A DNA stretch of 64,000 bases from CALOAD01 sp942491415. GTDB taxonomy: Bacteria; Cyanobacteriota; Vampirovibrionia; Gastranaerophilales; CALOAD01. Shown here piece after piece: positions 51,966 to 62,595 of the stretch. The notes under the pieces are model-generated. The model was given only the letters and a program-made list of their open reading frames with translations, ran no database searches and was not told the DNA's origin. The stretch covers positions 496,001 to 560,000 of the forward strand of contig CALOAD010000014.1 of assembly GCA_942491415.1 (NCBI GenBank), given 5' to 3'. The translations under genes and the position numbers were made by a program. The first letter of the stretch is position 1. Each line of letters starts with the position of its first letter.

Positions 51966-54779
51966 TTACACTTTCCTTGCCGATTTTGCAGCTCCACAAC
52001 ATTTTTTATATTTCATGCCACTTCCACAAGGACAAGGGTCATTTCTGCCTATTTTAGCAGTATGATCAGGCTCTTGTTCAGGTGCTGATACAAAACTTTC
52101 AGCAGCTTTAGCGAGGTTAGTTTCTATCACTTCTTCATTTTTAATGTTAACGAGCTGCACACCCAATTTAGTTCTAAATAAATGAGCAACTGTTTCTCTT
52201 TGAATATCGTGCATCATATCATTAAACATATCAAAAGCTTCTCTTTTATATTCAATAAGCGGATCTTTTTGACCGTAAGCTCTAAGTCCTATACCTTCTC
52301 GAAGAGCGTCGATTCCATGAAGATGATCGATCCATTTATTATCAACAACTCGAAGCAATATATCTCGCTCTATATTACGCATAACACTTTCATCTGAGCC
52401 CACTTGTTGAGGCTCAAATTCTGATTTATCAACACCATCAGATTCGATTATCATTTTATTGTAAAATTCTACAATTTCAGTTTCATGATCTTTATAGGCT
52501 TCAATAGCTTGATTTTTCAACTTTTCAAATAAAGCATCATATTTTATGCCTTTTATATCCTGCAAAGTCAGACTGGAAATCTGAGGAACAGTGGCAACAA
52601 TATTTTTAAGCATACTTTCAAGCGATTCATCATCATATTCACCAGGATCCATTTCAGGGCTAATATATCCACCCATAATACGATGAATTTCCTGTTCAAC
52701 CATATAAATCAAGTCTTCATAAAGGTTTTTACCTTCTAAAACCTCTCTCCTTTGTTTATACAAACGTTCTCTTTGCTGATTCATAACATCGTCATATTCA
52801 AGGACATGTTTTCTTATATCAAAGTGATAAGTTTCGACTTTCTTTTGCGCCGATTGAATACTTCTAGATACAATTGGAGACTCTATTGCCATTGATTCTT
52901 CAACATTTAAAGCTTCCATTAATCCACATATTTTATCACCACCGAAAATTCTCATAAGATTATCTTCAAGTGATAAGAAAAATCTTGTCGCACCAGGGTC
53001 TCCCTGTCTTGCTGCACGACCCCTCAATTGATTATCAATCCTACGAGATTCGTGTCTTTCAGTACCTATAACATAAAGTCCGCCTGCATCTATCACTTCT
53101 TTATTTTCAGCTTCTGTGATTTTACAAGCCTCATCAAGAGCTTCTTGCGATAATTTTTTATATTCTTCCTGAGGTGTGTTTTCGGGATTTACAGCTTTTT
53201 GAAGCAACATATCCTTGGCTAAAAATTCGGGATTACCACCCAGCAAAATATCTGTACCTCTACCTGCCATATTAGTGGCAATAGTTACAGCAGCTTTTCT
53301 TCCTGCTTGAGCAATAATATACGCTTCACGTTCGTGATGTTTTGCGTTAAGTACGTTATGTTTAACCCCTCGTTTTTTCAATAAAGAAGCTATATATTCA
53401 GATTTTTCAATACTGACAGTCCCCACAAGCACCGGACGACCAGCTTTATTGCTTTCTTCTATTTCATCCACTACTGAAAGATATTTTTGCTTTTCAGTTT
53501 TATAAATCACATCGGAGTGATCTTTTCTTACATCTTTTTTATTTGTTGGAATAGCTGTAACATCAAGATTATAGATCTTTCCAAACTCAGCTTCTTCCGT
53601 CATCGCTGTACCTGTCATGCCGGAAAGCTTGGGATATAATCTAAATAAATTTTGGAACGTGATACTGGCAAGTGTTTGAGTTTCATCTTGAATGCTTACT
53701 TTTTCTTTTGCTTCAACAGCTTGATGAAGCCCGTCACTCCAGCGTCTGCCTTCCATTAGGCGACCTGTGAATTCATCTACAATTAGCACTTCACCATCTT
53801 TTACAACATAATCGGTATCAAGCTTAAACAACTCTTTTGCTTTTAAAGCTTGGATTAAATGATGGGCATATTGCGTTGACGGATCAAAAAGATCATCTAC
53901 TTTCAAAAGCTCTTGGGCTTTGTCTATACCTTCTTCGTTTAGTATTACGTTTTTATTTTTTTCATCTACAGTATAGTCTTTTTCAATATTTAAAACAGGA
54001 GCTATACGAGCCATAGTTTTATACGTCTCAGCAGATTGTTCAAGTCTTCCGCTTATTATTAAAGGAGTTCGGGCTTCGTCAATCAAAATACTGTCAACTT
54101 CATCGATAACGGCGTAGTTATAAGGTCTTTGAACACATTGATCAATGCTTCCCGCCATATTATCACGCAGATAATCAAAGCCGAATTCATTGTTTGTTCC
54201 ATAAGTTATATCAGCGTTATAAGCTTGTTTTTTAAGTAAAAAATCGTCAGAGTTGCGACCGCCCGAAAGTATCACACCCACATCAAGCCCAAGGAATTTA
54301 TAAATTCTGCCCATCCATTCACTATCACGTTTTGCAAGATAGTCATTGACTGTAACTACGTGAACACCTTTTCCACTAAGAGCATTTAAGTAACAAGGCA
54401 AAGTTGCAACAAGAGTTTTACCCTCACCTGTTCTCATTTCGGCGATTTGCCCCTGATGCAAAATAACACCGCCAACTAATTGCATATCATAATGGCGCAT
54501 ATTTAAAACACGTTTACCGGCTTCTCGAACAGTAGCAAAAGCTTCAGGAAGAATACTTTCAAGCATTTCTGCTTCTAAAGCTCTATCTTTTATCAAGTCA
54601 GATGATTTTTTACGATTTGCAAGTCTGTTTTTAAACTCGTCTGTTTTTGCTCGCAGCTCATCATCTGAAAGATTAACAAACTCAGGTTCTAAACTATTTA
54701 TATATTCAACAATCGGTTGAATTTTTTTTATCTTTTTCTCGTTAGGATCGCCTAAAAGTTTAACTAAAAAGTTTATCAT
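51966..54779 (-). CDS. secA: Protein translocase ATPase SecA
   Basis: SecA drives secreted proteins through SecYEG. The 937-residue product has Walker A MRTGEGKTL (near residue 115), DEVDSILIDEARTPL (Walker B), TDILLGGNPEF, and the TERHESRRIDNQLRGRAARQ helicase motif VI region. It ends with the SEC-C zinc motif DPCPCGSGMKYKKCCG. The ATG at 54779 (MINFLVKLLGDPNEK) is the family start; in-frame codons further up do not match. prfB follows directly. It lies between the giant coiled-coil gene and prfB. Confidence 0.97.
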   Translation of the reverse strand: MINFLVKLLGDPNEKKIKKIQPIVEYINSLEPEFVNLSDDELRAKTDEFKNRLANRKKSSDLIKDRALEAEMLESILPEAFATVREAGKRVLNMRHYDMQLVGGVILHQGQIAEMRTGEGKTLVATLPCYLNALSGKGVHVVTVNDYLAKRDSEWMGRIYKFLGLDVGVILSGGRNSDDFLLKKQAYNADITYGTNNEFGFDYLRDNMAGSIDQCVQRPYNYAVIDEVDSILIDEARTPLIISGRLEQSAETYKTMARIAPVLNIEKDYTVDEKNKNVILNEEGIDKAQELLKVDDLFDPSTQYAHHLIQALKAKELFKLDTDYVVKDGEVLIVDEFTGRLMEGRRWSDGLHQAVEAKEKVSIQDETQTLASITFQNLFRLYPKLSGMTGTAMTEEAEFGKIYNLDVTAIPTNKKDVRKDHSDVIYKTEKQKYLSVVDEIEESNKAGRPVLVGTVSIEKSEYIASLLKKRGVKHNVLNAKHHEREAYIIAQAGRKAAVTIATNMAGRGTDILLGGNPEFLAKDMLLQKAVNPENTPQEEYKKLSQEALDEACKITEAENKEVIDAGGLYVIGTERHESRRIDNQLRGRAARQGDPGATRFFLSLEDNLMRIFGGDKICGLMEALNVEESMAIESPIVSRSIQSAQKKVETYHFDIRKHVLEYDDVMNQQRERLYKQRREVLEGKNLYEDLIYMVEQEIHRIMGGYISPEMDPGEYDDESLESMLKNIVATVPQISSLTLQDIKGIKYDALFEKLKNQAIEAYKDHETEIVEFYNKMIIESDGVDKSEFEPQQVGSDESVMRNIERDILLRVVDNKWIDHLHGIDALREGIGLRAYGQKDPLIEYKREAFDMFNDMMHDIQRETVAHLFRTKLGVQLVNIKNEEVIETNLAKAAESFVSAPEQEPDHTAKIGRNDPCPCGSGMKYKKCCGAAKSARKV

Positions 54780-54978
54780 TTTATTAATACATCCCCAATC
54801 TTTTATCTTAATACATATAAAAATCAATGTATTTTTAAATAATAATAAAAAATAGCTTTTAATACAAAATATTTAAGACTTTTTATTAAAAACGCTATAC
54901 TTTTACATTACAATTATACACTACTGATTTTTATGTTTTTTAGAAATCAATAATAAATAGCCCAAGTTACTAATTAGA

Positions 54979-57900
54979 TTAATCTTCGTCTACAAATTCA
55001 ACCAGTTTATTTATATTTTTATCGAAAGAGTTCATTTTCTCTTCCATTTGCTCCATTTTAGACGCTAATTGAGCGCTGATTTTGGAATTTTCACTGGCTG
55101 CCGATGCTTGACTTGCAATAAATTCAAGTATAGATCTTATTTCATCATCTTTTTCTTCTGTAGCTGTTAATTTATCCAGTTTTTCTTCTATAGAAGAAAG
55201 CCTTTGATCATACGATTCAACTTTTTGAGAAATTTTCTCTATTTCTTCATTTACAACTTGTTTGACTTCAGAGAAATCAACTTCCAATTGTTCTGATTTT
55301 ATATTTTGTATTTTTTCATCAAAAGACTCTACAGAAGTGACTATGCTTTTTATTTCGTCATTGATTGATGGACTGTTTTTTATTTCGTTGACATTTTCGC
55401 AAAGCTCTTCTAAAGCTCCACCTGCACTATCAATCCATTCTCCAAAATACATCAAAGCTTCTTTTATGATCTGGGCTGATTGCATATTAGTCTGTGATGA
55501 ATAACCTACTTTATTAAGCTCAGACTTTATTTCACCAAACTTTTTATCAAAAGTGTTTACAGAAGAATTCAAAGAGAATGAAATATTTGATAATCCCTCG
55601 TTAATATTGGATTCATCAAGTCTTGTTATTACATCCTTAAATTCTGCCAGATTATTTTTTAATACTTTATTATTATCTTCTGATGTCAATATGAGCTTAT
55701 TTGTCCTCATACTTATATCAGCAACTTCTTCATTTAACTTTTCGAAAATTTCCATTATGCTTTGGAAATCAAGCCTTAAACTTTGGAAGTTCATTTCTAA
55801 AGCATCTTGAACCCCTGAATCAAAAGTGGTTTCAGGCTCAAGCATTTGTGAAATTTTATCAATATCACCTGATGTATGCTGAATTCTCTCTATAAGTTCG
55901 CTTTCGCCTTGTGTATTATCAGGCTTTTCAACGCTTTTAGAAATTTCATCCAAAACCAATCTCATTTTGGCAAAATCAGACTGTATATCATCCATTGTAT
56001 AGATAAACTCTGTGTTTTTATCTTTTACAAGCCCAAATCCCGGTTTATCCTTGAGGATTTTGATATCGCCGACAATACTTGAAATTTCATTTTTTATCTG
56101 GCGTTGAGTCTCTGTTAAAGTATCTACATTTCTCGCTATATCTTTTACGAGTGTTAAATTATTGATTTTTTGATTTACAAGATTAAACGCATCAAAAACT
56201 TTTGCCAATAATAATTTAAGCGAAGCTTCACCATCAAGATCAATTTTACTGCTAAAAGTCTTTATAGCATCAAGCTGATTGATCAAACAACTTTCAATGC
56301 CTGTATTATAAGCACTTTCATGAGTCTCATAGATAAAGTTTTTCAAAGCTGATATTTCGGATCTTATACCGTCTTCAGCCTCTGCTACAAATCCTTTTAC
56401 ATCTTCTGCCTCTTCTGCAAAATTAACATTTTCAAAGAATTGAAGCATTTGCATAACAAACTTATCACCAAGACTGTTAATTTCAGCCTTAATTGTTTGA
56501 ATGTCATCGGCAAAGTTTATTGATTTTTTGCTTTCATCTATAATTTTTTGAAGACTTTCAGTTGATACATTTTCCCCATATCCTGAACCTAAAGAATTTT
56601 TGAGTTCCTCAAAACTGTTATAAATAGCCTTAACATCATTTTTAAGCTCATCAATATCAAATTTAACTGCATTACCGTCGATATTAATAACTTTGAGTTC
56701 TTTTTCTTCAATTTTTTCAATAATAATGGCAAAAAGATCAACAGCACTGCACTCGTCTATTTTAGCGTTTAGAAGTTCTCTTGTTATTTCAGCTTCTTGC
56801 TGAACTTCCTGTACTATGCTTACAGGATTTAACTCCTTGTATTCACTTAATTGAACGTTAACTGATTCTTTTATAAGCTCATATTCCTCAAGTATTTTAG
56901 ACTTAAGCTCCTCAGCTTGATTTTTAAATTCAGCAATATCAGAATCATTAAACATCGGATTTTGCAGAGCTAGTTTATTACTTAGCTCTTGAATACTTGC
57001 TTTAAGATCTGAATCTGATAACTCATTCTCCAAATTATCTTTCAATGCTAATTTAGGCATTAAATCAAATAATTCATTGAATTTTGTTTGAATTAATGCG
57101 AGTTCTTCAGTTAATTTTGAATTTTGACCTGTTACAGACTGAGAAATATTATCAAGTTCAACCTTTAGCCAGATTAAATCTTCAGAATCACTTTCTTGTG
57201 AAGCAGTTTTTCCTATTTTTAAAATCTCATCACGAATTTCAGAGAAATTTGTCTCATCTTGTTTTAAAGTGAATTCAAGAAACCTATCTCCAAGACCGTT
57301 TATATTATCAACCAATGACTCTTTTAGCACATTTAGCTGGTCTACAAGATCGTCTGTTTTATCTGCACACTTTTTTTGCTCCAACCTTTCGGAAAGAACT
57401 GTTCTTATAAGCTCAGATTCACTATAAATCTGATCTTTTATAACCTGTAAAAATTCTTTTATTTCTTCAAAAGCATACTCATAAGACGATGATGCGACAA
57501 TATCAAGTTTTGCATCCAAAGCTTGCAGTGTATCATTGAAGGCTTGTTTATTTTTATCAATACAGTCAAGAATTTGTGCGGTTTTTCCTTCCACTGCATC
57601 TTCAAAAGTTGTATCATTTAATTTTTCTAAAATAACACTATTTGAGACGTTGTATTCTTTTGTCAGATCTTGTTTGAGTTTTTCAAACTCAGATTTAACT
57701 TCTTCTATTTCAAATTGTTTGAAATTGCTGCTTATTTCAATTAGTTTTTCACCAAGCGTTTTGATCTCGTTTTCTACGCTTTTTTTGTTCTCATCGATAT
57801 TATCAAAAACTTTTTTAAGGTCTTCTTTTATTGACTCTTGAGGTAATAGCTGCGAAAGTGACTCTATTGTTTCCTTTAGTTGAGAAACTTCCAGCTGAAA

Positions 57901-60900
57901 TTCACCTGTTTTAACAACATCAGTTACACTTTCCTTTAATTCCGAAAAATTTGAAACCAACTCTTCTTTTTTTGCAAGATCATCAATTCGATCGTGAATA
58001 GAACCGATACCGGAATAAATATTATCATTATTCGGTAATTTTTCTAATTTTTCATGAATAGATTCAAAACCCGATTGAAGTTCTCCTGATTTAGCAAGGT
58101 CACTTATCTCGTTTTTGAAGTCTCCCAGTTCACTTTCAAAAAGCTCCCTTTGTCTTTCTTCATTGCGATATAAAAGCTCCATCAAACGATCGCTTATACC
58201 ATGAACTTCAGAAGAAAATTCATCTTTAAAACTATCAAATTTCTCAACAAACTGCTCTGATAGTCGTTCCATTTCAGGAGACACATCTATTTCGGAAAAT
58301 TTATCTACCAATTCTGCTTTTGCAAAATCAAGATCTCGTAAAATATTTTGTTTTACAGATTCAATTTTATCTTTAACATCTTCTAATTCTTGAACATCAG
58401 AGGCATTTTGAGAAATTTTATTTTCAATTTGTTCTGTTGAATTTCCAAGCTCTTCTATCATTCTGTTTTTAAAAGAAACTAAATCAGTTTTTAAAGGAGT
58501 AAATTCCTTAAGAACTGAATCTTTTACAGATTCAAGATCATTTTTTATTTTATCTAGTGTCTTATTTTTTGAATCTTGCAAACGCTCTGATAATTGATTT
58601 TCTAATTGATTAAGATCATCAGCAAAGCTTGCAATTTTTGTCTTTATAGATTCAAGTTCAGATTTTATAGCGTCATCTTGGCTAGATTCAAGAATTTCAT
58701 TTGTTTGATTCTGTAATTTATTTTTAAGTTCATCAAATTCTTGCTCTAAAGTCGAACGAACAGACTCAAGTTCAGATTTTATAGCGTCATCTTGGCTAGC
58801 GGCAAGGATTTGATCAGTCTGATTCTGTAGTTTATTTTTAAGTTCATCAAATTCTTTTATTAATGTTGAACGAACAGACTCCAATTCAGATCTTATAGCA
58901 TCATCTTCACCGGAAGCAAGAAGCTGATCAGTTTGATTATGTAGTCTATTTTTAAGTTCATCAAATTCTTTTATTAATGTCGAACGAACGGACTCAAGTT
59001 CGGATTTTATAGCGTCATCTTGACTTACTGCAAGGATTTCATTTGTTTGATTCTGTAATTTGTTTTCAAGATCAATAAGACTTTGCAAAAATTCTGTCTT
59101 TAAAGCTTTTATCTCAGTGTTAATTAAATCATTTTTATTACTACTTTCAAGAACCTCTAAAAGCTTATCGAATTCCTCTTTTATTTCGTCATATCGTCTT
59201 TCTTCAGATCTATGAAGAAATTCTAAAATTCTATCACTAATTCCTACTATTTCTTGAAGAACACCGGCTTTATTTTCTCCCATCTTATTTAAAATAGAAA
59301 TAATAGCATTTTCGATTTCTAATTTTACTATCTCATCAATTTTTTGAAAATTTGCTGTTCCTATTTCAATGAATTTTTCTTTTAAGCAATCTATTTCATT
59401 TTTAAGCTCTTCTTTTTGCGAATCAATATCACCCGAAACTTTTTCGGACAATTCTTGTGAAGATTTTTCTACACTTTTATCCACTTCTGTAATAAGATTT
59501 TTAATGTCATTTAAAGCTTGTTTACGCTCAACAGAACTTGTTTCGCTTGTTTCTTCAAGCTGTTGTTTTAAATTAGACTCTAAATCATTTATGCTGGTGT
59601 GAAGTCCTTGATAAATCTCTTTAGGCGAAACTTTTGGAAGCAAAGCCATAAGATCGCTTACTTCTTTTTGAAGAGAGAATAAATCTCCCCTTATTGCATC
59701 ATTTTCACTGGAAACTTTCCCAACCAAATAATTTAAATCTTCTTTAACCGTTAAAATTTCATCATTTTCAGGAAATTTATCAACTTTTTCTTTGATATAT
59801 TCTATTTGATCTAATACAGATAACTTAGTCAGTGTAGACCTTACAGCATCAATACTATCTGCTACATTTCCAACAGAAGACTTTAGTTCATCTACACGAC
59901 TTCTATCACTTGCTATATTATAAATTTGATCTATTTTTTCATTGAAAAGATCGATACCATTGCTTATAGATCTTATATTTTCTGATACTGAACCGTCTAT
60001 ATGGTATTTAAGATCCGAAACTTTAGAAATAACTATTTCTACATTTGACTTTACATCGTCTACAACACTTGCGTTTGCAACATCTTGAAGGGTTTCATCA
60101 AGCTCACCAAGCTTCATAAAGATTTCTCTAATATCTTTTTTAACAAGGTCAACATTGTCTAAAGCCAAAAGTTTAATCAAGATATCTTGAAAATTATCCA
60201 GTTTTTTGTTTACTTCGATGATTTTTTCAGCAACTTCAGTTGAACCTGCTTTTGTATCAGCAAGAAGCATAAGAGCATTTTCAAAACGTTTTTCAAGTTT
60301 ATCAAGGCTTTCTTTTAATTCCTGTTCATTTTTTCCCGCATTTTCATTTAATTCATCTTTAAAAGCCCCAATCGAATGGGATACAAAGCCTATTTCTTCT
60401 TTTAAAGATTCTATTTCTTTGCTCGTCGATAACAATTTGATTATTTCATTTATAGCTTCAATTTTTTCAAGAGAAGTCGCCACATTAAGTTGAAGAGGCT
60501 GAATATCCCTCGATTTTGCTGATTTATCCAAACCTTCTTGAATATCTTTATATTTAAATTCAACAAGCTGAATCGCAGACATTAAAGCATTTAAGCTTAT
60601 ACTTATAGAATCTATATCAGATTTTAAATTTGAAAAATTATCTTCATAATCAATTTCATCAACAACATCGGACAATTTGATAAATCTATCACTAAGAGCG
60701 TTCAAACCGGTTTCAAAACTATACTGAAGTTTATCGGCAAGCGGTTTTATTTCTTTTGTAAGATTTTGAATATTTTCAACTCGTTCACCTTGTGATAAAA
60801 GCTCTTCTATTTTTCCTTCAACATTAATAAATTCTCTTTTTATATTAAAAATCTCTGCTGAAAAAGAAGCTATTTGGTCTTTTAAATCGTCAAATCGTTC

Positions 60901-61251
60901 GGCAGTGTCATTCTCATTGTCGAGTTCAAGTGATTTTTTATTTATATATTCGCCAATTCCTACTACAAGTTCTTCTATAGAAACTATTTTTGCGCTCAAA
61001 TACTTTTGTCTTTCATCAAAGCTTTTTCTAAGCTCTGATGCGACATACTCATAATAACGCCCTGTATCAAATTTAGAGATATCCTCCAGGCGAGTTTCTA
61101 TCCGACTAAGAATTTCTTCGTCAAAAGATTCCTGACCCTCTGCTTGTGTTTTTTGAGTTAACCTCTGTACTAAAAACGCTAAATCTTCTATTTTTTTATC
61201 AGAGCGTATTATTTGCTCTTCTATATTTCCCAGTTGGCGATCAAACCCCAT
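54979..61251 (-). CDS. Giant coiled-coil protein, 2090 aa
   Basis: This very large, acidic protein lacks a signal peptide, membrane segment or known catalytic motif. Nearly its whole length is heptad-like helix with recurring LxxxLxxxI spacing, in phrases such as ELKESLDKLEKRFENA and SDLKYHIDGSVSEN. Recurring short words (KFDELKN, GIxDRxxEFL, ENxxIRSELESxRS) suggest growth by duplication. Residues 745-858 contain three consecutive 38-residue repeats. I do not recognise the family; such proteins act as cytoskeletal scaffolds, tethers or chromosome-organising factors. It lies upstream of secA on the same strand, 199 bases away, and its own leader is AT-rich. Functional assignment is open. Confidence 0.75.
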   Translation of the reverse strand: MGFDRQLGNIEEQIIRSDKKIEDLAFLVQRLTQKTQAEGQESFDEEILSRIETRLEDISKFDTGRYYEYVASELRKSFDERQKYLSAKIVSIEELVVGIGEYINKKSLELDNENDTAERFDDLKDQIASFSAEIFNIKREFINVEGKIEELLSQGERVENIQNLTKEIKPLADKLQYSFETGLNALSDRFIKLSDVVDEIDYEDNFSNLKSDIDSISISLNALMSAIQLVEFKYKDIQEGLDKSAKSRDIQPLQLNVATSLEKIEAINEIIKLLSTSKEIESLKEEIGFVSHSIGAFKDELNENAGKNEQELKESLDKLEKRFENALMLLADTKAGSTEVAEKIIEVNKKLDNFQDILIKLLALDNVDLVKKDIREIFMKLGELDETLQDVANASVVDDVKSNVEIVISKVSDLKYHIDGSVSENIRSISNGIDLFNEKIDQIYNIASDRSRVDELKSSVGNVADSIDAVRSTLTKLSVLDQIEYIKEKVDKFPENDEILTVKEDLNYLVGKVSSENDAIRGDLFSLQKEVSDLMALLPKVSPKEIYQGLHTSINDLESNLKQQLEETSETSSVERKQALNDIKNLITEVDKSVEKSSQELSEKVSGDIDSQKEELKNEIDCLKEKFIEIGTANFQKIDEIVKLEIENAIISILNKMGENKAGVLQEIVGISDRILEFLHRSEERRYDEIKEEFDKLLEVLESSNKNDLINTEIKALKTEFLQSLIDLENKLQNQTNEILAVSQDDAIKSELESVRSTLIKEFDELKNRLHNQTDQLLASGEDDAIRSELESVRSTLIKEFDELKNKLQNQTDQILAASQDDAIKSELESVRSTLEQEFDELKNKLQNQTNEILESSQDDAIKSELESIKTKIASFADDLNQLENQLSERLQDSKNKTLDKIKNDLESVKDSVLKEFTPLKTDLVSFKNRMIEELGNSTEQIENKISQNASDVQELEDVKDKIESVKQNILRDLDFAKAELVDKFSEIDVSPEMERLSEQFVEKFDSFKDEFSSEVHGISDRLMELLYRNEERQRELFESELGDFKNEISDLAKSGELQSGFESIHEKLEKLPNNDNIYSGIGSIHDRIDDLAKKEELVSNFSELKESVTDVVKTGEFQLEVSQLKETIESLSQLLPQESIKEDLKKVFDNIDENKKSVENEIKTLGEKLIEISSNFKQFEIEEVKSEFEKLKQDLTKEYNVSNSVILEKLNDTTFEDAVEGKTAQILDCIDKNKQAFNDTLQALDAKLDIVASSSYEYAFEEIKEFLQVIKDQIYSESELIRTVLSERLEQKKCADKTDDLVDQLNVLKESLVDNINGLGDRFLEFTLKQDETNFSEIRDEILKIGKTASQESDSEDLIWLKVELDNISQSVTGQNSKLTEELALIQTKFNELFDLMPKLALKDNLENELSDSDLKASIQELSNKLALQNPMFNDSDIAEFKNQAEELKSKILEEYELIKESVNVQLSEYKELNPVSIVQEVQQEAEITRELLNAKIDECSAVDLFAIIIEKIEEKELKVINIDGNAVKFDIDELKNDVKAIYNSFEELKNSLGSGYGENVSTESLQKIIDESKKSINFADDIQTIKAEINSLGDKFVMQMLQFFENVNFAEEAEDVKGFVAEAEDGIRSEISALKNFIYETHESAYNTGIESCLINQLDAIKTFSSKIDLDGEASLKLLLAKVFDAFNLVNQKINNLTLVKDIARNVDTLTETQRQIKNEISSIVGDIKILKDKPGFGLVKDKNTEFIYTMDDIQSDFAKMRLVLDEISKSVEKPDNTQGESELIERIQHTSGDIDKISQMLEPETTFDSGVQDALEMNFQSLRLDFQSIMEIFEKLNEEVADISMRTNKLILTSEDNNKVLKNNLAEFKDVITRLDESNINEGLSNISFSLNSSVNTFDKKFGEIKSELNKVGYSSQTNMQSAQIIKEALMYFGEWIDSAGGALEELCENVNEIKNSPSINDEIKSIVTSVESFDEKIQNIKSEQLEVDFSEVKQVVNEEIEKISQKVESYDQRLSSIEEKLDKLTATEEKDDEIRSILEFIASQASAASENSKISAQLASKMEQMEEKMNSFDKNINKLVEFVDED
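58640..59067 (-). repeat. 114-bp in-frame tandem repeats in the coiled-coil gene
   Basis: Three full 114-bp units (59019-58906, 58905-58792, 58791-58678) are flanked by partial copies on both sides. The spacing is exact: the marker GCGTCATCTTG (or GCATCATCTTC in one unit) recurs at 58670, 58784, 58898 and 59012. Each unit encodes a 38-residue helix starting DDAI[KR]SELES. High DNA similarity implies recent duplication. Confidence 0.88.
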
Positions 61252-61463
61252 TGAATCCTCTCTCCGTCTATTTTTAAATTTTTCAAACCGACTTATGACA
61301 AATTACAATTAACTACTTTACATTTTAACAAAATTCCTAAATCTTGGGTAAACATAAAATCACACCCAAAAGAAAATGACCTTATTAACCTGCAATGCAA
61401 GGGTTTTCAGAAATTTATAAAAAAGAACAAATATTACGAAAAGTTCAAAAAACTATTGATACT

Positions 61464-62099
61464 TTAAAATACCGAAGCGTCAAGTTCCATTTTAACTGCC
61501 TGAATATCTTTATTCATGAGCCATCTGGGAGAGTCTTCTTCCATAGAATGTTTTCTTAAAAGATAAGAAGGATGAAAAATAGGCATCATCTTTGAACCTA
61601 AAGGACCTTCAAACCATTGTCCTCGAATTTTACTTATTCCCAATTTGGTCTTTAAAAATGACTTAACAGCAGTGGCTCCGCACAAAAGAATTATGTTTGG
61701 TCTTATAAGCTGGATTTGCCCTTCCAGATAAACTCTACAAGCTTCTTTTTCTTTTTCTGTAGGAACTCTATTTTCAGGAGGTCTACATTTAACTGTATTA
61801 CATATATAAAGATTTTTCTCTCTTGAAATACCTTGAGCAAGTAAAAGCTCATTCAAAAACGTTCCTGCCCTACCTACAAAAGGCTCTCCTGTCTCATCTT
61901 CATTTTTCCCGGGAGCTTCTCCTATAAGCATAATTTTTGCCGTGGGAGTTCCTCCTGAAAAAACCACCTTTGTACGAGTTTTTGCCAGTTCACATTTTAT
62001 GCAATTATTACAAATTTTTCTTAACTCTTCTAAAGCTTTTAACCCGGTCGCCTCATCAATTTCTTCAAAATTTAATAATGACTTTATTTCTATAGCCAT
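61464..62099 (-). CDS. Family 4 uracil-DNA glycosylase
   Basis: The 211-residue protein has the iron-sulfur cysteines of family 4 and 5 UDGs in NNCIKCELAKTR (near residue 25) and CNTVKCRPPENR (near residue 91), the active-site motif GEAPGKNEDETGEPFVG (family 4 type), and the substrate-contact motif HPSYLLR near residue 178. It removes uracil from DNA, the first step of base-excision repair. The ATG at 62099 has AGG just upstream; codons further up overlap the membrane-protein gene. It is the last gene of the rne-membrane protein-UDG unit. Confidence 0.9.
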   Translation of the reverse strand: MAIEIKSLLNFEEIDEATGLKALEELRKICNNCIKCELAKTRTKVVFSGGTPTAKIMLIGEAPGKNEDETGEPFVGRAGTFLNELLLAQGISREKNLYICNTVKCRPPENRVPTEKEKEACRVYLEGQIQLIRPNIILLCGATAVKSFLKTKLGISKIRGQWFEGPLGSKMMPIFHPSYLLRKHSMEEDSPRWLMNKDIQAVKMELDASVF

Positions 62100-62109
62100 A
62101 ATCCTACCC

Positions 62110-62595
62110 TTATTTTTTAAGTCTATTTTTGACAAATAAAGCGACTGCTTCAGAAATATTTTTTGGTTCAGTCAATCCATTTTCTTTTTTTTGCTCCGGC
62201 TCTTCGGATTGAGCATTTTGAGTTTTTAAAGTTTTCTTTTTTAACCCAAACAAAATTAAAGCTATTACAATTATTGAAACAACTGCAATACCAAGACCTT
62301 TGAGCATTTTTATAATTAAATCATTAAATGAAATAAATTTTGTTTTTTCCTTAGTTGTTTGTTGCTCTTGCTTTGACTGAAAGTTTTCAGCTTCTTGCTG
62401 TGCGATTTCAATTTTTTCTTCGTTAATAACAGGTTCTGATTCAACCATTGAATCAGGCAGTTGTTCTGAAAGTACATTTGTGCCAAGAGATAAAGTGTCG
62501 ACTGTAGCAACAACACCATCTGCAGCATAAGCCGCAAATGGTGAAATTGTTATAAAATTAATGACAAGTAAGATTTTTAACAACTTATTACTCAT
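62110..62595 (-). CDS. Single-pass membrane protein of unknown function, about 161 aa
   Basis: From the ATG at 62595, the product has a signal-like N terminus (LLKILLVINFITISPFAAYA, residues 5-24), a Glu/Gln-rich middle, a membrane segment (GIAVVSIIVIALILFGL, near residue 100-118) and a basic, then acidic, cytoplasmic tail ending VALFVKNRLKK. The family is unknown to me. The topology is probably N-out, C-in. Its start overlaps the rne stop by eight bases, implying translational coupling, and the UDG gene starts ten bases after its stop. Confidence 0.7.
   Translation of the reverse strand: MSNKLLKILLVINFITISPFAAYAADGVVATVDTLSLGTNVLSEQLPDSMVESEPVINEEKIEIAQQEAENFQSKQEQQTTKEKTKFISFNDLIIKMLKGLGIAVVSIIVIALILFGLKKKTLKTQNAQSEEPEQKKENGLTEPKNISEAVALFVKNRLKK

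Noticed and set aside
58640..59067. The evenly spaced repeats as a CRISPR array
   Set aside because: The units are contiguous 114-bp in-frame coding repeats without spacers.
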